Shown here: positions 55,678 to 64,000 of the stretch, one piece after another
Position numbering within the stretch: the stretch's first letter is position 1
Layout: the number at the start of each line of letters is the position of its first letter
NCBI GenBank assembly: GCA_030532895.1
Contig: JAUNKF010000006.1
Location: 87,268-151,267, forward strand
Reading direction: 5' to 3'
Source of the DNA: Lautropia sp.
GTDB lineage: Bacteria > Pseudomonadota > Gammaproteobacteria > Burkholderiales > Burkholderiaceae_E
DNA length: 64,000 nucleotides
The notes under the pieces: model-generated
What the model saw: the letters and a program-made list of their open reading frames with translations, nothing else
What the model was told of the DNA's origin: nothing
Database searches by the model: none
Translations under genes and position numbers: made by a program

Positions 55678-55710
55678 TACGAGGGTAATTCTTCCCCCAG
55701 GCAGCCGCGT

Positions 55711-56115
55711 CTACATCTGCGGGCGAGGTTCGGGCGTGATTCTTCTCCCTGGCAAGACACACCCGAGCTGCGTCATCAGTTTACTGATAATGCCCGTGCT
55801 TTTCCAAAATCTCGATCTTGTAGCCATCGGGATCAAGGATAAGCCACCCACCGTCTTGCAGATCCAGGCCGGCAATGCCGGAAAATCCTTCGCCACGCGC
55901 CAGCTGCCCGAGGCCGTCCGCGGGTCAGACCATGCCAGCTGGTTGAAAGACGGCCATTCCTCCTGCACGAAGCTGGCTGGCGACTCTCGCTTGCCCGCCT
56001 CCAGCAACACGACCTTGATGCCCCGCTGACAAAGCTCATTAGCCAACGTACCACCACCGGCGCCTGAGCCGATCACGACCACCACCGAATCATCCGAATG
56101 ATCGAAACGTGCCAT
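55711..56115 (-). pseudogene. GMC oxidoreductase N-terminal fragment fused to a glyoxalase-family tail
   Basis: The frame begins MARFDHSDDSVVVVIGSGAG, the FAD-binding GxGxxG of GMC oxidoreductases, and follows the family to WRVAKDFPALPAWICKTVGG. From about 55850 it departs. In the -1 frame the same minus strand reads WLILDPDGYKIEILEKHGHY and stops at 55781: the C-terminus of a VOC/glyoxalase protein with its metal-binding glutamate. Thus a deletion joined two unrelated genes at a GGTGG microhomology, removing about 400 residues of the oxidoreductase. The product is probably not functional as an oxidoreductase. The intact partner-type gene at 56117 remains. Confidence 0.75.
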
Positions 56116-56116
56116 C

Positions 56117-56767
56117 TCAACCTCCCACCCGATGAGCAGGTGCCGCCACCTTGGCATCGGTCAGCGGCGGGCTGGCCTCGGCCGGCGGCGATGGCAACCA
56201 GTCCAGATCCTGAAAGCCGCGCTGCAAGTAACCGCCCAGCTGCCACGACGGCCCCGGATACCCGAAGAGGGAAAAACTCATCTCATTGTCGTAAAGCGCG
56301 GTGATGCACTGGCCGCGCACCAGCTCGAAGAAGGGCTGGCCTTGAATGGCTTGCGTACATCGCAATTGGACATCGGCTTTGGCCGAGAGAAAACGCCCGC
56401 CAGCCGCCTGATCCAGCGCCGTGATGCCCTCCGAGAGCAGCTGACGCTTCAGCGCATCAGCCCCAGCCACCTCATCCAGCGCCTTCACCAGCAAGGCATA
56501 GACGGCATCGGGCAGGCGCCGATGCGGGTACAGCACCCGGCCCAGCGCCAGCAAGGTCTTGCCCTCCGATTCGCTCAAGGACTGCAAAGGCAAGGCCCAG
56601 CTCAACGACGGCGCCAGAAGCGCGAGCGGGCTGCCCGCCGCCAGCGTACCCATCAACACGCCGGACGTTTTCAACCACGTCCGCCGCTCACCCCGCTCAA
56701 GCCCCGGCCCGGATGCCCTGGCCGGAACCACCCTCACCGGCGCCACGCGCCCCGTTACGGATTGCAT
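56117..56767 (-). CDS. gluconate 2-dehydrogenase subunit 3-family protein
   Basis: A 216-residue protein of the gluconate 2-dehydrogenase gamma-chain family (PF13618), normally the partner of a GMC oxidoreductase. A twin-arginine-like ERRTWLKTSGVLMG motif (near residue 27) starts the signal, so export by Tat as a complex is likely. LLALGRVLYPHRRLPDAVYA and DLDWLPSPPAEASPP are visible. Its partner directly downstream is destroyed, so it may be an orphan. Confidence 0.85.
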   Translation of the reverse strand: MQSVTGRVAPVRVVPARASGPGLERGERRTWLKTSGVLMGTLAAGSPLALLAPSLSWALPLQSLSESEGKTLLALGRVLYPHRRLPDAVYALLVKALDEVAGADALKRQLLSEGITALDQAAGGRFLSAKADVQLRCTQAIQGQPFFELVRGQCITALYDNEMSFSLFGYPGPSWQLGGYLQRGFQDLDWLPSPPAEASPPLTDAKVAAPAHRVGG

Positions 56768-57015
56768 CGTTCTCCCTCCTCCATCGTCTTCCGGTTGTCT
56801 TCTGATCGTTGCCGACCGCGTTGCCGATCATTCTAGAAAGTCCGACGATGAGCAGGGATATAGCCAGTTACCTACAGGGATTCCCCTTAGACCGTGTGAT
56901 GCGCGCGCCCGGCGGTGGCTCTTGCCATGAAGGCGTTTCAGCACATGACCTTCTACCGAAGCGTGAGACGGCAAGGTGTACACTTACCCATCATCAGCAT
57001 GCAGCCCTGCACCCC

Positions 57016-58128
57016 ATGTGCCTCGTCGCCCTCGCCTGGCAGCACCTGCCGGGCATGCCCTTGTGCCTGATCTCGAATCGGGATGAGTTCTATGCGCGGC
57101 CGACGGCCGGGCTGGCACCGTGGCGGCTGACGACGACGCCATCAGCCTTGATGGCAGACGCATCGGCACAACGCGATCATGATGCCGACATGACGGATGT
57201 GCCACCGCATGAGGATGACGAAGACCCAAACCGCCTGCGCACGCCGCGCCATGAAGACAACACTCACGCAGCGTCCGTCAGGCAGCACCAGATCATCGCC
57301 GGTCGCGACCTGCAATCGGGCGGCACCTGGCTCGGCATCACGCCAACGGGCCGCTGGGCCGTGCTCACCAACGTTCGGGACGCGCGCGACCGGCGCCGTT
57401 TTGCCACCTCGCGCGGCGCGCTGGTCGCGGATTTTCTGACGAGCGATCTCAGCCCGCTGGCTTATCAGCAAGCGCTGGCCATGCGACTCGACGACTACGC
57501 GGGCTTCAACCTGATCGTGGGCACGCTGGATAGCGCCGTCTATCTGGGCAATGGTGGCCCCGAGTCGCGCTCACCCGACGTGCTGTCGGCCGGCGTGCAT
57601 GTGCTGTGCAACGGGCAAAAGATCGACCCCTGGGCCAAAAGCGAACACATCCGGCAGCGCTTCCTGGATGAGTTCATCCCGTTGGCAGCCAGATCCGGGC
57701 AATCAGCGCACGCCAACGAAGGCAATGAAACAGCCCGCAAGACGGACACGAAGCCCCCGATCGCTGCTGTGCTGCCCGCGTCGGCTCAACATCAGCACGA
57801 CGAAGAACAACACGCCGACGTGCGCAAACACGAGCATGGCCATCCCCGAACGGCTACGACTCAGAACAAACAGGCAGGAAAGCTGGAGACGCTCGCCTGG
57901 CACATTCTGGAAGACAGGCAACGACAACCCGATGACCAGCTGCCGGACACCGGCGTGAGCCTTGAATGGGAACGCCTGCTGTCTTCCACCTTCATCCAGA
58001 GCGAAAGCCACGGCTACGGCACACGCTGCTCCAACCTGCTGATGCTGTCGGATGATGGCGCGTGGCATTTTGCAGAAAAAACGCAGCACGGCCCGGAGCA
58101 TGGGCTGATCCGGCGATACTCAAAATAA
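57016..58128 (+). CDS. NRDE/TANGO2-family protein with two low-complexity insertions
   Basis: A 370-residue member of the NRDE family (PF05742), starting MCLVALAWQHLPGMPLCLIS with the NRDE motif at residues 21-24. Family text resumes at AGRDLQSGGTWLGITPTGRW (about 95-114). A normal member has about 250-270 residues. Here residues about 42-91 (Asp/His-rich, PPHEDDEDPNR) and about 226-288 (His/Gln/Glu-rich, QHQHDEEQHADVRKHEHGH) are extra loops. ATG 57016 was chosen because the family begins there. The role of bacterial members is unclear. Confidence 0.85.
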   Translation: MCLVALAWQHLPGMPLCLISNRDEFYARPTAGLAPWRLTTTPSALMADASAQRDHDADMTDVPPHEDDEDPNRLRTPRHEDNTHAASVRQHQIIAGRDLQSGGTWLGITPTGRWAVLTNVRDARDRRRFATSRGALVADFLTSDLSPLAYQQALAMRLDDYAGFNLIVGTLDSAVYLGNGGPESRSPDVLSAGVHVLCNGQKIDPWAKSEHIRQRFLDEFIPLAARSGQSAHANEGNETARKTDTKPPIAAVLPASAQHQHDEEQHADVRKHEHGHPRTATTQNKQAGKLETLAWHILEDRQRQPDDQLPDTGVSLEWERLLSSTFIQSESHGYGTRCSNLLMLSDDGAWHFAEKTQHGPEHGLIRRYSK

Positions 58129-58221
58129 CCGCCCCCGCTCGACCTCCTCACCCAAGCCGCGTCCCTCTATCATGAAGCCTGGGGAAAAACGGGCCAAGTT
58201 GCATCAGGGCGCACACGAGAA

Positions 58222-58239
58222 AAGGGGCCGAAGCCCCTT
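58222..58239 (-). terminator. rho-independent terminator of the CsgG/DUF799 operon
   Basis: AAGGGGC (58222-58228) pairs with GCCCCTT (58233-58239). On the minus strand the loop is TTCG closed by C-G, a very stable tetraloop, and the stem runs into TTTT. It lies 62 bases past the DUF799 stop. Confidence 0.82.
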
Positions 58240-58300
58240 GGAGAATCCGCCAACCAGTCACGCAGACCGGTTGAACATCACCACCTGTTCTCAGGCGCCA

Positions 58301-58963
58301 TCAACGATCGGCCTGATACTTCGGGTGATAGGGGCCATAGAGCAAACGCCCCTGGCTGCCGTGCTGAACCAGCTGTGTCGTGGCGATACCCGCCACCTCG
58401 TAGCCGCGATCAGTCACGGTATCGATGATCTGACTGGCAGCTGCAGCAATCAAGGCACCGACCAGGCTCCCGCCACCACCGCCGGATTTCGACACACTGG
58501 CCGCACTACCTGCCCACAGCTGTTGTCCGGTACGCGCATCGACCAGCTTCGCATCCAGCGACACTTTCGTGGCGCTGCCGATCACCTGGTAGCTCGACCC
58601 GTAGTCGTTGACGTCCAGATACAGCACGGCATCGGCCCCGAAGATTTCCTGCACCTTCTTGAGCGGTGCCGAACGGATTTCATCGCCGTTCATCAAGCCG
58701 TTCTGCTTGAACATTTCATCGACGAGCGCCACCGGAAACACGTAGTAGCCCTGCTCGGCCAACGGCACCGTCATCTGCGCCAGCACGCCGGTATCGGCCT
58801 TCACGTCCGGCGAATGGTTGGCAGGCATCACCACCAGGATCGAGCGCGGGTTGCTGTGGCGAAGTGCCGAGTAATCATGCTGAGGCGCCTGTCGCGTGGC
58901 GCAGCCGGTGAGCGCCATCAGCGCTGCGCCCATGACCAGCAGTCTTGTAGCTGTCTTCTTCAT
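58301..58963 (-). CDS. DUF799 lipoprotein
   Basis: A 220-residue lipoprotein: MKKTATRLLVMGAALMALTG followed by cysteine. The mature part has RSILVVMPANHSPDVKADTG, EQGYYVFPVALVDEMFKQNG and a glycine-rich loop SGGGGGSLVGALIAAAA. This is the DUF799 family (Neisseria GNA1162 type). It comes third after CsgG and DUF4810, with a 12-base gap. The three proteins probably form an outer-membrane complex. Confidence 0.9.
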   Translation of the reverse strand: MKKTATRLLVMGAALMALTGCATRQAPQHDYSALRHSNPRSILVVMPANHSPDVKADTGVLAQMTVPLAEQGYYVFPVALVDEMFKQNGLMNGDEIRSAPLKKVQEIFGADAVLYLDVNDYGSSYQVIGSATKVSLDAKLVDARTGQQLWAGSAASVSKSGGGGGSLVGALIAAAASQIIDTVTDRGYEVAGIATTQLVQHGSQGRLLYGPYHPKYQADR

Positions 58964-58975
58964 TTCGGCCCCTCC

Positions 58976-59359
58976 TCAATGGCGTTTGGCCTGCGTGTTG
59001 GCCCGCTTCTTGGCAGCAGCCCCGCCATCGATCAGATACTGCATGAATGCAGAAGACTCGGGGTACAGCATCTGCTCCTGCCGGAAGGCATCCCTCGCCT
59101 CCTGGATTCTGCCCTGCTTCGACAGCACCAAGCCAAGCTGGCCATGCACGCCCGGCCCCACCTTGTCCCCGGCTTCAGCGGCATCGGCGATGATCTGTTT
59201 CAGTGCATCGGCCTGCTGATCGAGGTCAGCACCTTCACGGTAATAGGTATAGACGGTATCGGGATACTCGCCCCAGTGATACATCGGCTTCTGAGCCGCA
59301 CATGCCGCCAGCATCAGCGGCATGAGGGCCAGCGCCGCCCGTTTGGCTACGCTGTTCAT
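58976..59359 (-). CDS. DUF4810 lipoprotein
   Basis: A 127-residue lipoprotein with AALALMPLMLAACAAQ as signal and lipobox, then YHWGEYPDTVYTYYREGADL, typical of DUF4810. The second half is TPR-like (GQLGLVLSKQGRIQEARDAF). ATG 59359 was chosen; a second in-frame start at 59374 overlaps CsgG's stop. Middle gene of the three-gene set. Confidence 0.88.
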   Translation of the reverse strand: MNSVAKRAALALMPLMLAACAAQKPMYHWGEYPDTVYTYYREGADLDQQADALKQIIADAAEAGDKVGPGVHGQLGLVLSKQGRIQEARDAFRQEQMLYPESSAFMQYLIDGGAAAKKRANTQAKRH

Positions 59360-59370
59360 GAAAGCCTCCG

Positions 59371-60039
59371 TCATTGAGCGGGTGTCCAGCGGCCGGATTC
59401 GATACCCGCCACAAGATTGTTCACCGCCTCACGAATGGCCAGATCGAGTACCTTGCCGTTGAGGGTGGCGTCATAACCTGCCGTCCCCCCGAAGCCAAGC
59501 ACTTCGCGATTGGAGAGGTTGTACTCGCCTGCACCTTGCGCCGAATAGACGACTTCGCTCGTTTCGACGTTGACCACATTCAAGGTCACCTTGGCGTAAG
59601 CCACCTGATTTTTGCCACGACCGAGGATGCCGAACAATTGCTGATCACCCACGTTCTTGCGACCAAACTCGGTCACATCGCCCGTGATCAGAAAGGAAGC
59701 GCCTTTCAGGGTCTGCGCACGGCCCTTGATCTTGGCCTCTTTGGCAGCCTCATCCATGTTGGAACGATCCAGCACGCTGAAACGGCCTGTCTGCTGCAGG
59801 TGAGAGACCAGAATCGTCTTCGACTGATTGCCCAGACGGTCTTCACCATCATTGAAAATGCCGTTCTGATAGCTGGAACGGTTGGCAAACTTGCCCACCG
59901 CAATCATCGATTTCTGGCCCTGATACGGCGTGTTGTAGCTCGCAACCTTCGGGCTTTCGACCACGCGGGAACCTTCGGTGGCGCAACCGGCCAGGCCAAG
60001 CATCGCCACACCAAGAACGGCAGGAAGCAGTTTCTTCAT
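59371..60039 (-). CDS. CsgG/HfaB-family lipoprotein
   Basis: A 222-residue CsgG-family protein with signal VLGVAMLGLAGC. The mature part reads MIAVGKFANRSSYQNGIFND, LVSHLQQTGRFSVLDRSNMD and FLITGDVTEFGRKN, the family pattern. CsgG forms secretion pores for curli; this member, with DUF4810 and DUF799 partners, is likely a related outer-membrane assembly rather than a curli exporter, as no curli genes are present. ATG 60039 was chosen to fit the lipoprotein signal. Confidence 0.9.
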   Translation of the reverse strand: MKKLLPAVLGVAMLGLAGCATEGSRVVESPKVASYNTPYQGQKSMIAVGKFANRSSYQNGIFNDGEDRLGNQSKTILVSHLQQTGRFSVLDRSNMDEAAKEAKIKGRAQTLKGASFLITGDVTEFGRKNVGDQQLFGILGRGKNQVAYAKVTLNVVNVETSEVVYSAQGAGEYNLSNREVLGFGGTAGYDATLNGKVLDLAIREAVNNLVAGIESGRWTPAQ

Positions 60040-60258
60040 CAGATACTCCGGGAAAAACAGTCGGAAAAGGCTAAGGATCAAAATGCCGCCTCATCGGTTG
60101 TGCCATGGCACCACCTCATGCGCACACGACAGCAACGGCTGCTCCATCCTATGCCACTCTCCCAGACTACCCCTTGCTGACCGATCAGCGGCAAATAATG
60201 CCTTCTCGAAGGCTGTATTGTCTCGGCTCCGCCACAGGCTTGATCGGCCGACAAGCCA

Positions 60259-60891
60259 TCATGAATAGGGCCTGAATCCCCGGTCTTCGATCCCCAGCCA
60301 CGCGGCCACGGTGGCGCCAGTTTCGACGAGACGCGCCTTGTCGGCCTCCAGCTGTTCGGGCAGGAAGACGTTCTGGCCCATGGGGCGTACCACTTCGAGC
60401 GGATAGGTCAGGTATTGTCGGTTGCCGAGTTCCAGCGTGAGCGCCACGAAGTCTGGCGCTTTCACGCGCAACCAGGTGTAGGACGAGAGATCGACCGTCT
60501 TTCGTCTCACGATGCGGCCGTGCCAGTGCCACTGCTTTTCCAACGTGACATGGCCTGCCTGATCCCGTTCAAACACATGAAAGCTGCGCATGGCATGGCG
60601 CAGGTAAAACGGCAGCAGGGGAAGCAGCATCAATGGCAGGAGACGGATGCCCACCCACAGCATCAAAAAATTGCCGAACCGGTCTTTGCTCCCGCTCCCC
60701 CATAAGCTCAGCATGAACATCAGCAAGCCGGCGACGCCCAAAAACACGAACACCATCGCCCACTTTCGATCCAGCACAACCCGATATCTGTTGCATGGCA
60801 TGACAAGCCTGTCCGCCTCAGACGCAGGCGCGGGCGCGGGCGCTTTGGCCTCATGGCTTGCTTCTGGTGGCTGTACTTCGTGCACATTCAT
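60259..60891 (-). CDS. two-TM membrane protein of unknown function, paralogue of upstream gene
   Basis: A 210-residue protein. An Ala/Pro-rich start (about 1-30) is followed by two hydrophobic segments (WAMVFVFLGVAGLLMFMLSL and LLPLMLLPLLPFYL), then a C-terminal domain with EKQWHWHGRIVRRKTVDLSS and EQLEADKARLVETG. Its C-terminal half is paralogous to the upstream gene (60888-61496): WHW, YTW, LELG, PEEVEADKA/PEQLEADKA and the ending IEDRGF/LENRGF align. The genes overlap by 4 bases (ATGA). Not recognised as a named family; a PH-like fold after two helices is possible. Confidence 0.72.
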   Translation of the reverse strand: MNVHEVQPPEASHEAKAPAPAPASEADRLVMPCNRYRVVLDRKWAMVFVFLGVAGLLMFMLSLWGSGSKDRFGNFLMLWVGIRLLPLMLLPLLPFYLRHAMRSFHVFERDQAGHVTLEKQWHWHGRIVRRKTVDLSSYTWLRVKAPDFVALTLELGNRQYLTYPLEVVRPMGQNVFLPEQLEADKARLVETGATVAAWLGIEDRGFRPYS

Positions 60892-61496
60892 GACCAGAAT
60901 TCTGCCGGCTCGGAAAAAGAAAACCCGCGGTTCTCCAACCCCATCAGCTCGGCCACCTGCTCCCCCCAGGCGAGCAACTGCGCCTTGTCGGCCTCAACCT
61001 CTTCGGGCCGGAAGCGGTAGCGGCCAAAGGCGTTCACTACCGAGAGCGAATACACCCGGTAACGCGAGCCGCCGGGCACGTCCGTCACCCCCAGCTCCAG
61101 GCGCAGATCCCGCCAGTCCCAGCTCTTCACCCACACCCAGGTGTATTCGGCCACCGCCACCGACTCACGCCAGAGCACCTTCGACCCCCAATGCCATTCC
61201 AGATCGACGGACACCGAGCCATCGGCCGCTCGTCTGATCACATGACGGCGGCCGATGTTGAAGCGTTGCTTTGCCAGAATGAACAGCGGCAGCAACACAA
61301 AATTGATCAGCCACATCAGGCTCATCATGATGACGACCTGGCGCCTTCCGGCATCGTCGGAAGACTCGAAGACGCCATACTCAAAGAAGGCATACAGCCC
61401 CACAAAAGTCAGGGCGCATGCTATCGCCAGAAAGCGCATGCCCACCAACCGTTGACGGTTGAGGGGCACGATCAGGCTGACCTCCGCCGCTTTCAA
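60888..61496 (-). CDS. two-TM membrane protein of unknown function, TTG start
   Basis: A 202-residue paralogue of the downstream gene. The frame has no suitable ATG: it starts most plausibly at TTG 61496, just 13 bases after the hemL stop, with GAGG upstream. Residues MRFLAIACALTFVGLYAFFE form the first membrane segment and LMWLINFVLLPLFILAKQ the second; then EWHWGSKVLWRESVAVAEYT and FRPEEVEADKAQLLAWGEQ. The ATG at 61613 would give a longer product overlapping hemL and is unlikely. Co-transcribed with hemL. Unknown function. Confidence 0.68.
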   Translation of the reverse strand: MKAAEVSLIVPLNRQRLVGMRFLAIACALTFVGLYAFFEYGVFESSDDAGRRQVVIMMSLMWLINFVLLPLFILAKQRFNIGRRHVIRRAADGSVSVDLEWHWGSKVLWRESVAVAEYTWVWVKSWDWRDLRLELGVTDVPGGSRYRVYSLSVVNAFGRYRFRPEEVEADKAQLLAWGEQVAELMGLENRGFSFSEPAEFWS

Positions 61497-61509
61497 GCCG
61501 CCACCCGCC

Positions 61510-62805
61510 TCAAGCCTCGCCGGCGATCGTCCTGAAGGCCCGCTCGGCCACGGCCAGCGTCTCGTCGATGTCGGCCTCGGTGTGGGCGGACGACAGGAAA
61601 AAGGCTTCAACATGAGACGGCGGCAGGTAAACGCCGCCGTCCAGCATCAGGTGGTAGAAGCGCTTGTAGGTGTCGAGGTTCTGATCGGTGGCTTCCTCGA
61701 AGTTGTTGGGGGGCGTGGCGCGGAAGTAGATGCCGCCCAAACCGCCCAGGGCACGCGCGCAGAAAGGCACGCCCGCGGCCTGCGCAGCGGCATTGAGGCC
61801 ATCCACGAGGCGCGTCATGATCTTCTCCAGCTTCAGATAAAAATCCGGCTCGTTGATCAGCGCCATCGTGGCGATGCCGGCTGCCATCGCAATCGGGTTG
61901 CCCGACAGCGTGCCTGCCTGATACACGCCGCCCAAGGGCGCAAACTTCTCCATCACCTTGGCCGGGCCGCCCACGGCGCCCACCGGCATGCCACCGCCGA
62001 TCACCTTGCCAAAGGTGGAGATGTCGGGCGTGATGCCACACCAGCCCTGCGCGCCGGTGAGCGTCACGCGAAAGCCCGACATCACCTCATCAAAGATCAA
62101 AAGCGCGCCATACTCGGTGCATAGCGCCCGCAAGCCTTCGAGGAAGGATTGCTCGGGCACCATCAGGTTCATGTTGCCGGGCACCGGCTCCACGATCAGG
62201 CAGGCAACCTCATCCGGGTATTGCTCGAACAGCGCCTTCACGCTGTCCAGATCATTGAAGCGGGCGATCAGCGTGTGCTTGACCACATCCTCCGGCACGC
62301 CGGCCGAGCTGGGGTTGCCAAAGGCCAGCGCCCCGCTGCCCGCCTTCACCAGCAGGCTGTCGGCGGTGCCGTGATAGCAGCCCTCGAACTTGATGATGCG
62401 GTTGCGGCCGGTATAGCCGCGCGCCAGCCGAAGGGCCGACATCGTGGACTCGGTGCCCGAACTCGTGAAGCGCACGCGCTCCACCTGGGGGAACAGGCCG
62501 CAGAGATGCTCGGCCAGCACGCTTTCATCGACATTGGGTGCACCAAAGGACAACCCCCGCGTGGCAGCTGCCTGCACGGCAGCCACCACTGTCGGATGCG
62601 CATGGCCGACGATGGCCGGCCCCCAGGAACCCATGTAATCGATGTAGCGCTTGCCCTCCACATCCCACATGTAGGCGCCTTCAGCCCGCTCGATGAAGCG
62701 CGGTGTGCCCCCCACCGCCCGGAAAGCCCGCACGGCCGAGTTGACGCCGCCGACCAGCACCTGGCTGGCGCGGTCGAATTCCTGTTGGTTGCTCCGATTG
62801 CTCAT
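61510..62805 (-). CDS. hemL: glutamate-1-semialdehyde 2,1-aminomutase
   Basis: A 431-residue PLP enzyme of the C5 heme pathway, making 5-aminolevulinate. It shows [40 protein letters not shown], the PLP lysine in [18 protein letters not shown] (near residue 270) and a normal length. Followed closely by the two-TM pair. Confidence 0.96.
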   Translation of the reverse strand: MSNRSNQQEFDRASQVLVGGVNSAVRAFRAVGGTPRFIERAEGAYMWDVEGKRYIDYMGSWGPAIVGHAHPTVVAAVQAAATRGLSFGAPNVDESVLAEHLCGLFPQVERVRFTSSGTESTMSALRLARGYTGRNRIIKFEGCYHGTADSLLVKAGSGALAFGNPSSAGVPEDVVKHTLIARFNDLDSVKALFEQYPDEVACLIVEPVPGNMNLMVPEQSFLEGLRALCTEYGALLIFDEVMSGFRVTLTGAQGWCGITPDISTFGKVIGGGMPVGAVGGPAKVMEKFAPLGGVYQAGTLSGNPIAMAAGIATMALINEPDFYLKLEKIMTRLVDGLNAAAQAAGVPFCARALGGLGGIYFRATPPNNFEEATDQNLDTYKRFYHLMLDGGVYLPPSHVEAFFLSSAHTEADIDETLAVAERAFRTIAGEA

Positions 62806-62901
62806 GGGTTCTCCGATCCTGGGGGTTGGGTGCCAGCGGCATCAGGCGAATCCTGCCCGTGCCAATCCCCTTAAATTTAACCCATCAGGCCATGGTGCCC
62901 C

Positions 62902-63333
62902 TCACGCTTCCGGGTAAAAAGCCGAGTCCATCATCTGCTCATAAGACCACGGGTTGTGCTGAGGGAACACCTTGCCATCGAGGCCCGTTTCACGCTCGGC
63001 CCCCAGAACCGCATCGCCGTAGGCGTCGGCCAGGATTTCGGGCAGCTTGTGCTTGAGGCTGGGGCTTTTTCTCAAACGCCGCTCGATCTTGCGGCGCTGC
63101 TCGGCAATCGAGAGTTGCCAGCTCCGGCCACGACCTGCCGGCTGGAAGCGCCATTTCAACAGATGAATCAGCAGGATCTCAAAACGGGATAGCAGTTCAC
63201 TTTCTTCGCTACGTCCCATTTCCTCGATCTCCTCCAGCAGGTGCTGCACGTCGAGTTCAGACAGGTTGCCCGCTCGCATCAGGGCCGCCTGCTGTTGAGT
63301 CCAGCCATAAAAATCGCTGTCATACCGGTTCAT
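62902..63333 (-). CDS. DUF29 protein
   Basis: A 143-residue protein of the DUF29 family: DSDFYGWTQQQAALMRAGNL, DVQHLLEEIEEMGRSEESEL, then LLIHLLKWRFQPAGRGRSW. All-helical, with no assigned function, common in bacteria and often carried by mobile DNA. It lies between hemL and dnaJ, same direction, with 97 and 78 bases of gap. Confidence 0.93.
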   Translation of the reverse strand: MNRYDSDFYGWTQQQAALMRAGNLSELDVQHLLEEIEEMGRSEESELLSRFEILLIHLLKWRFQPAGRGRSWQLSIAEQRRKIERRLRKSPSLKHKLPEILADAYGDAVLGAERETGLDGKVFPQHNPWSYEQMMDSAFYPEA

Positions 63334-63410
63334 CTCGACCTCCCCCAGTCAGGTGAGCGACACCATGACCCAGAAGACCAGGGCATGGTGTCGAGGCTGC
63401 GCTGACAAGC

Positions 63411-64000
63411 TTACTGGAAAAACTCCTTCAACCGATCCTTCCAGCTGCGGGTTTGCGGACTGTGCTTGGCGTCCGAAAGGCTTTGATCCAGCTCGCGCAG
63501 CATCTGCTTTTGCTTGTCGGTGAGGCGCACCGGGATCTCCACCGAAATATGGGCGTAGAGGTTGCCGTGCTCTTCCGAGCGCAGCCCCTTGATGCCCTTG
63601 CCGCGCAGGCGGAAGACCTTGCCTGGCTGCACGCCTTCGGAGAGCTGGATTTCGGCCGTGCCCCCCAGCGTGGGCACTTCGATGGTGCCACCCAGGGCTG
63701 CCATGACCATGCTCACGGGCACCTCGCAGTGCAGGTCATCACCTTCACGCTTGAAAACGGGGTGCTCCTTCACGCGGATTTCCACATAAAGGTCGCCTGG
63801 CGGGCCGCCATTCAGGCCCGGCTCACCATTGCCGGCCGAGCGGATGCGCATGCCGTTGTCGATACCGGCCGGAATCTTGACCTGCAGGGTTTTGGTACGC
63901 TTGATGCGACCGGCACCATCACAAGTCTCGCACGGATCAGTGACAACCTTGCCGCTGCCATGACAGGTCGGACAGGTCTGCTGCACCGAGAAGAAGCCCT
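63411..64000 (-). CDS. dnaJ: chaperone DnaJ, C-terminal part, cut by window edge
   Basis: The frame runs off the right edge. The visible 195 or so residues include the last two zinc repeats ([11 protein letters not shown] and [10 protein letters not shown]) and the substrate-binding barrels: [60 protein letters not shown]. It ends at FFQ. The J domain lies outside. Together with ClpB this places two heat-shock genes on one contig, though 38 kb apart. Confidence 0.95.
   Translation of the reverse strand, partial: GFFSVQQTCPTCHGSGKVVTDPCETCDGAGRIKRTKTLQVKIPAGIDNGMRIRSAGNGEPGLNGGPPGDLYVEIRVKEHPVFKREGDDLHCEVPVSMVMAALGGTIEVPTLGGTAEIQLSEGVQPGKVFRLRGKGIKGLRSEEHGNLYAHISVEIPVRLTDKQKQMLRELDQSLSDAKHSPQTRSWKDRLKEFFQ

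Noticed and set aside
55678..55780. Weak direct similarity between ATTCTTCCCCCAGGCAGC and ATTCTTCTCCCTGGCAAG
   Set aside because: Too short and diverged to call a repeat or attachment site.

Overview
The window looks like a chromosome segment from a betaproteobacterium of the order Burkholderiales; the genus cannot be fixed from sequence alone. Supporting signs are high GC in nearly all genes, a rpsF-priB-rpsR-rplI ribosomal cluster next to dnaB, an alaA-hom-thrC-mobB-moeA-moaD-moaE block, an intracellular PHA depolymerase, DUF1841 beside nth, and a lysine decarboxylase of the Pseudomonas/Burkholderia LdcA type. No tRNA, rRNA or CRISPR array was recognised.

Layout. 0-4.5 kb: a cupin protein facing a sugar-type ABC importer (binding protein, permease, double ATPase). 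4.5-10.6 kb: a decarboxylase with terminator and a repeat-rich downstream region, a possible IS-end remnant, a cytosolic 5'-nucleotidase and a beta-lactamase-fold lipoprotein. 10.9-18.7 kb: an OPT transporter, then a four-gene iron-uptake operon (efeU-efeO-efeB-efeM) read leftward from a good Fur-box match, then a DsbA-family protein. 18.7-23 kb: an accessory patch with decayed genes, two antitoxin-like genes without toxins, and an AT-rich leftward cluster. That cluster encodes a membrane protein, a bacterial PH-domain protein and two small proteins, and a nearby secreted protein shares an unrecognised Cys-x12-Cys domain with the membrane protein. 23-28.6 kb: clpB with a sigma-32-like promoter, cardiolipin synthase, and a complete mazEF-type toxin-antitoxin pair with a palindromic operator. 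28.7-36 kb: molybdenum-cofactor genes following threonine-biosynthesis genes. 36-44.2 kb: Mth938-like protein, peroxiredoxin, PIN-PhoH ATPase, acyltransferase, dnaB, and the ribosomal genes. 44.4-50.7 kb: acyl-CoA-binding protein, 2H phosphoesterase overlapping a sugar nucleotidyltransferase, an outer-membrane beta-barrel protein, a hydroxyacid dehydrogenase, pncB, fdxA. 51-56.8 kb: phaZ, rnfB-nth-DUF1841, ybaK, vapBC, and a scar where a GMC oxidoreductase gene has been cut and joined to the tail of a glyoxalase-family gene. 57-64 kb: an NRDE protein with two odd insertions, a CsgG/DUF4810/DUF799 lipoprotein set, two tandem paralogous membrane proteins of unknown function, hemL, a DUF29 protein and the 3' part of dnaJ.

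Most of the window is ordinary housekeeping. The best candidates for something undescribed are the Cys-x12-Cys protein pair with its PH-domain neighbour (19.4-23 kb) and the paralogous membrane-protein pair at 60.3-61.5 kb. All functional calls come from reading motifs by eye; no database search was run.
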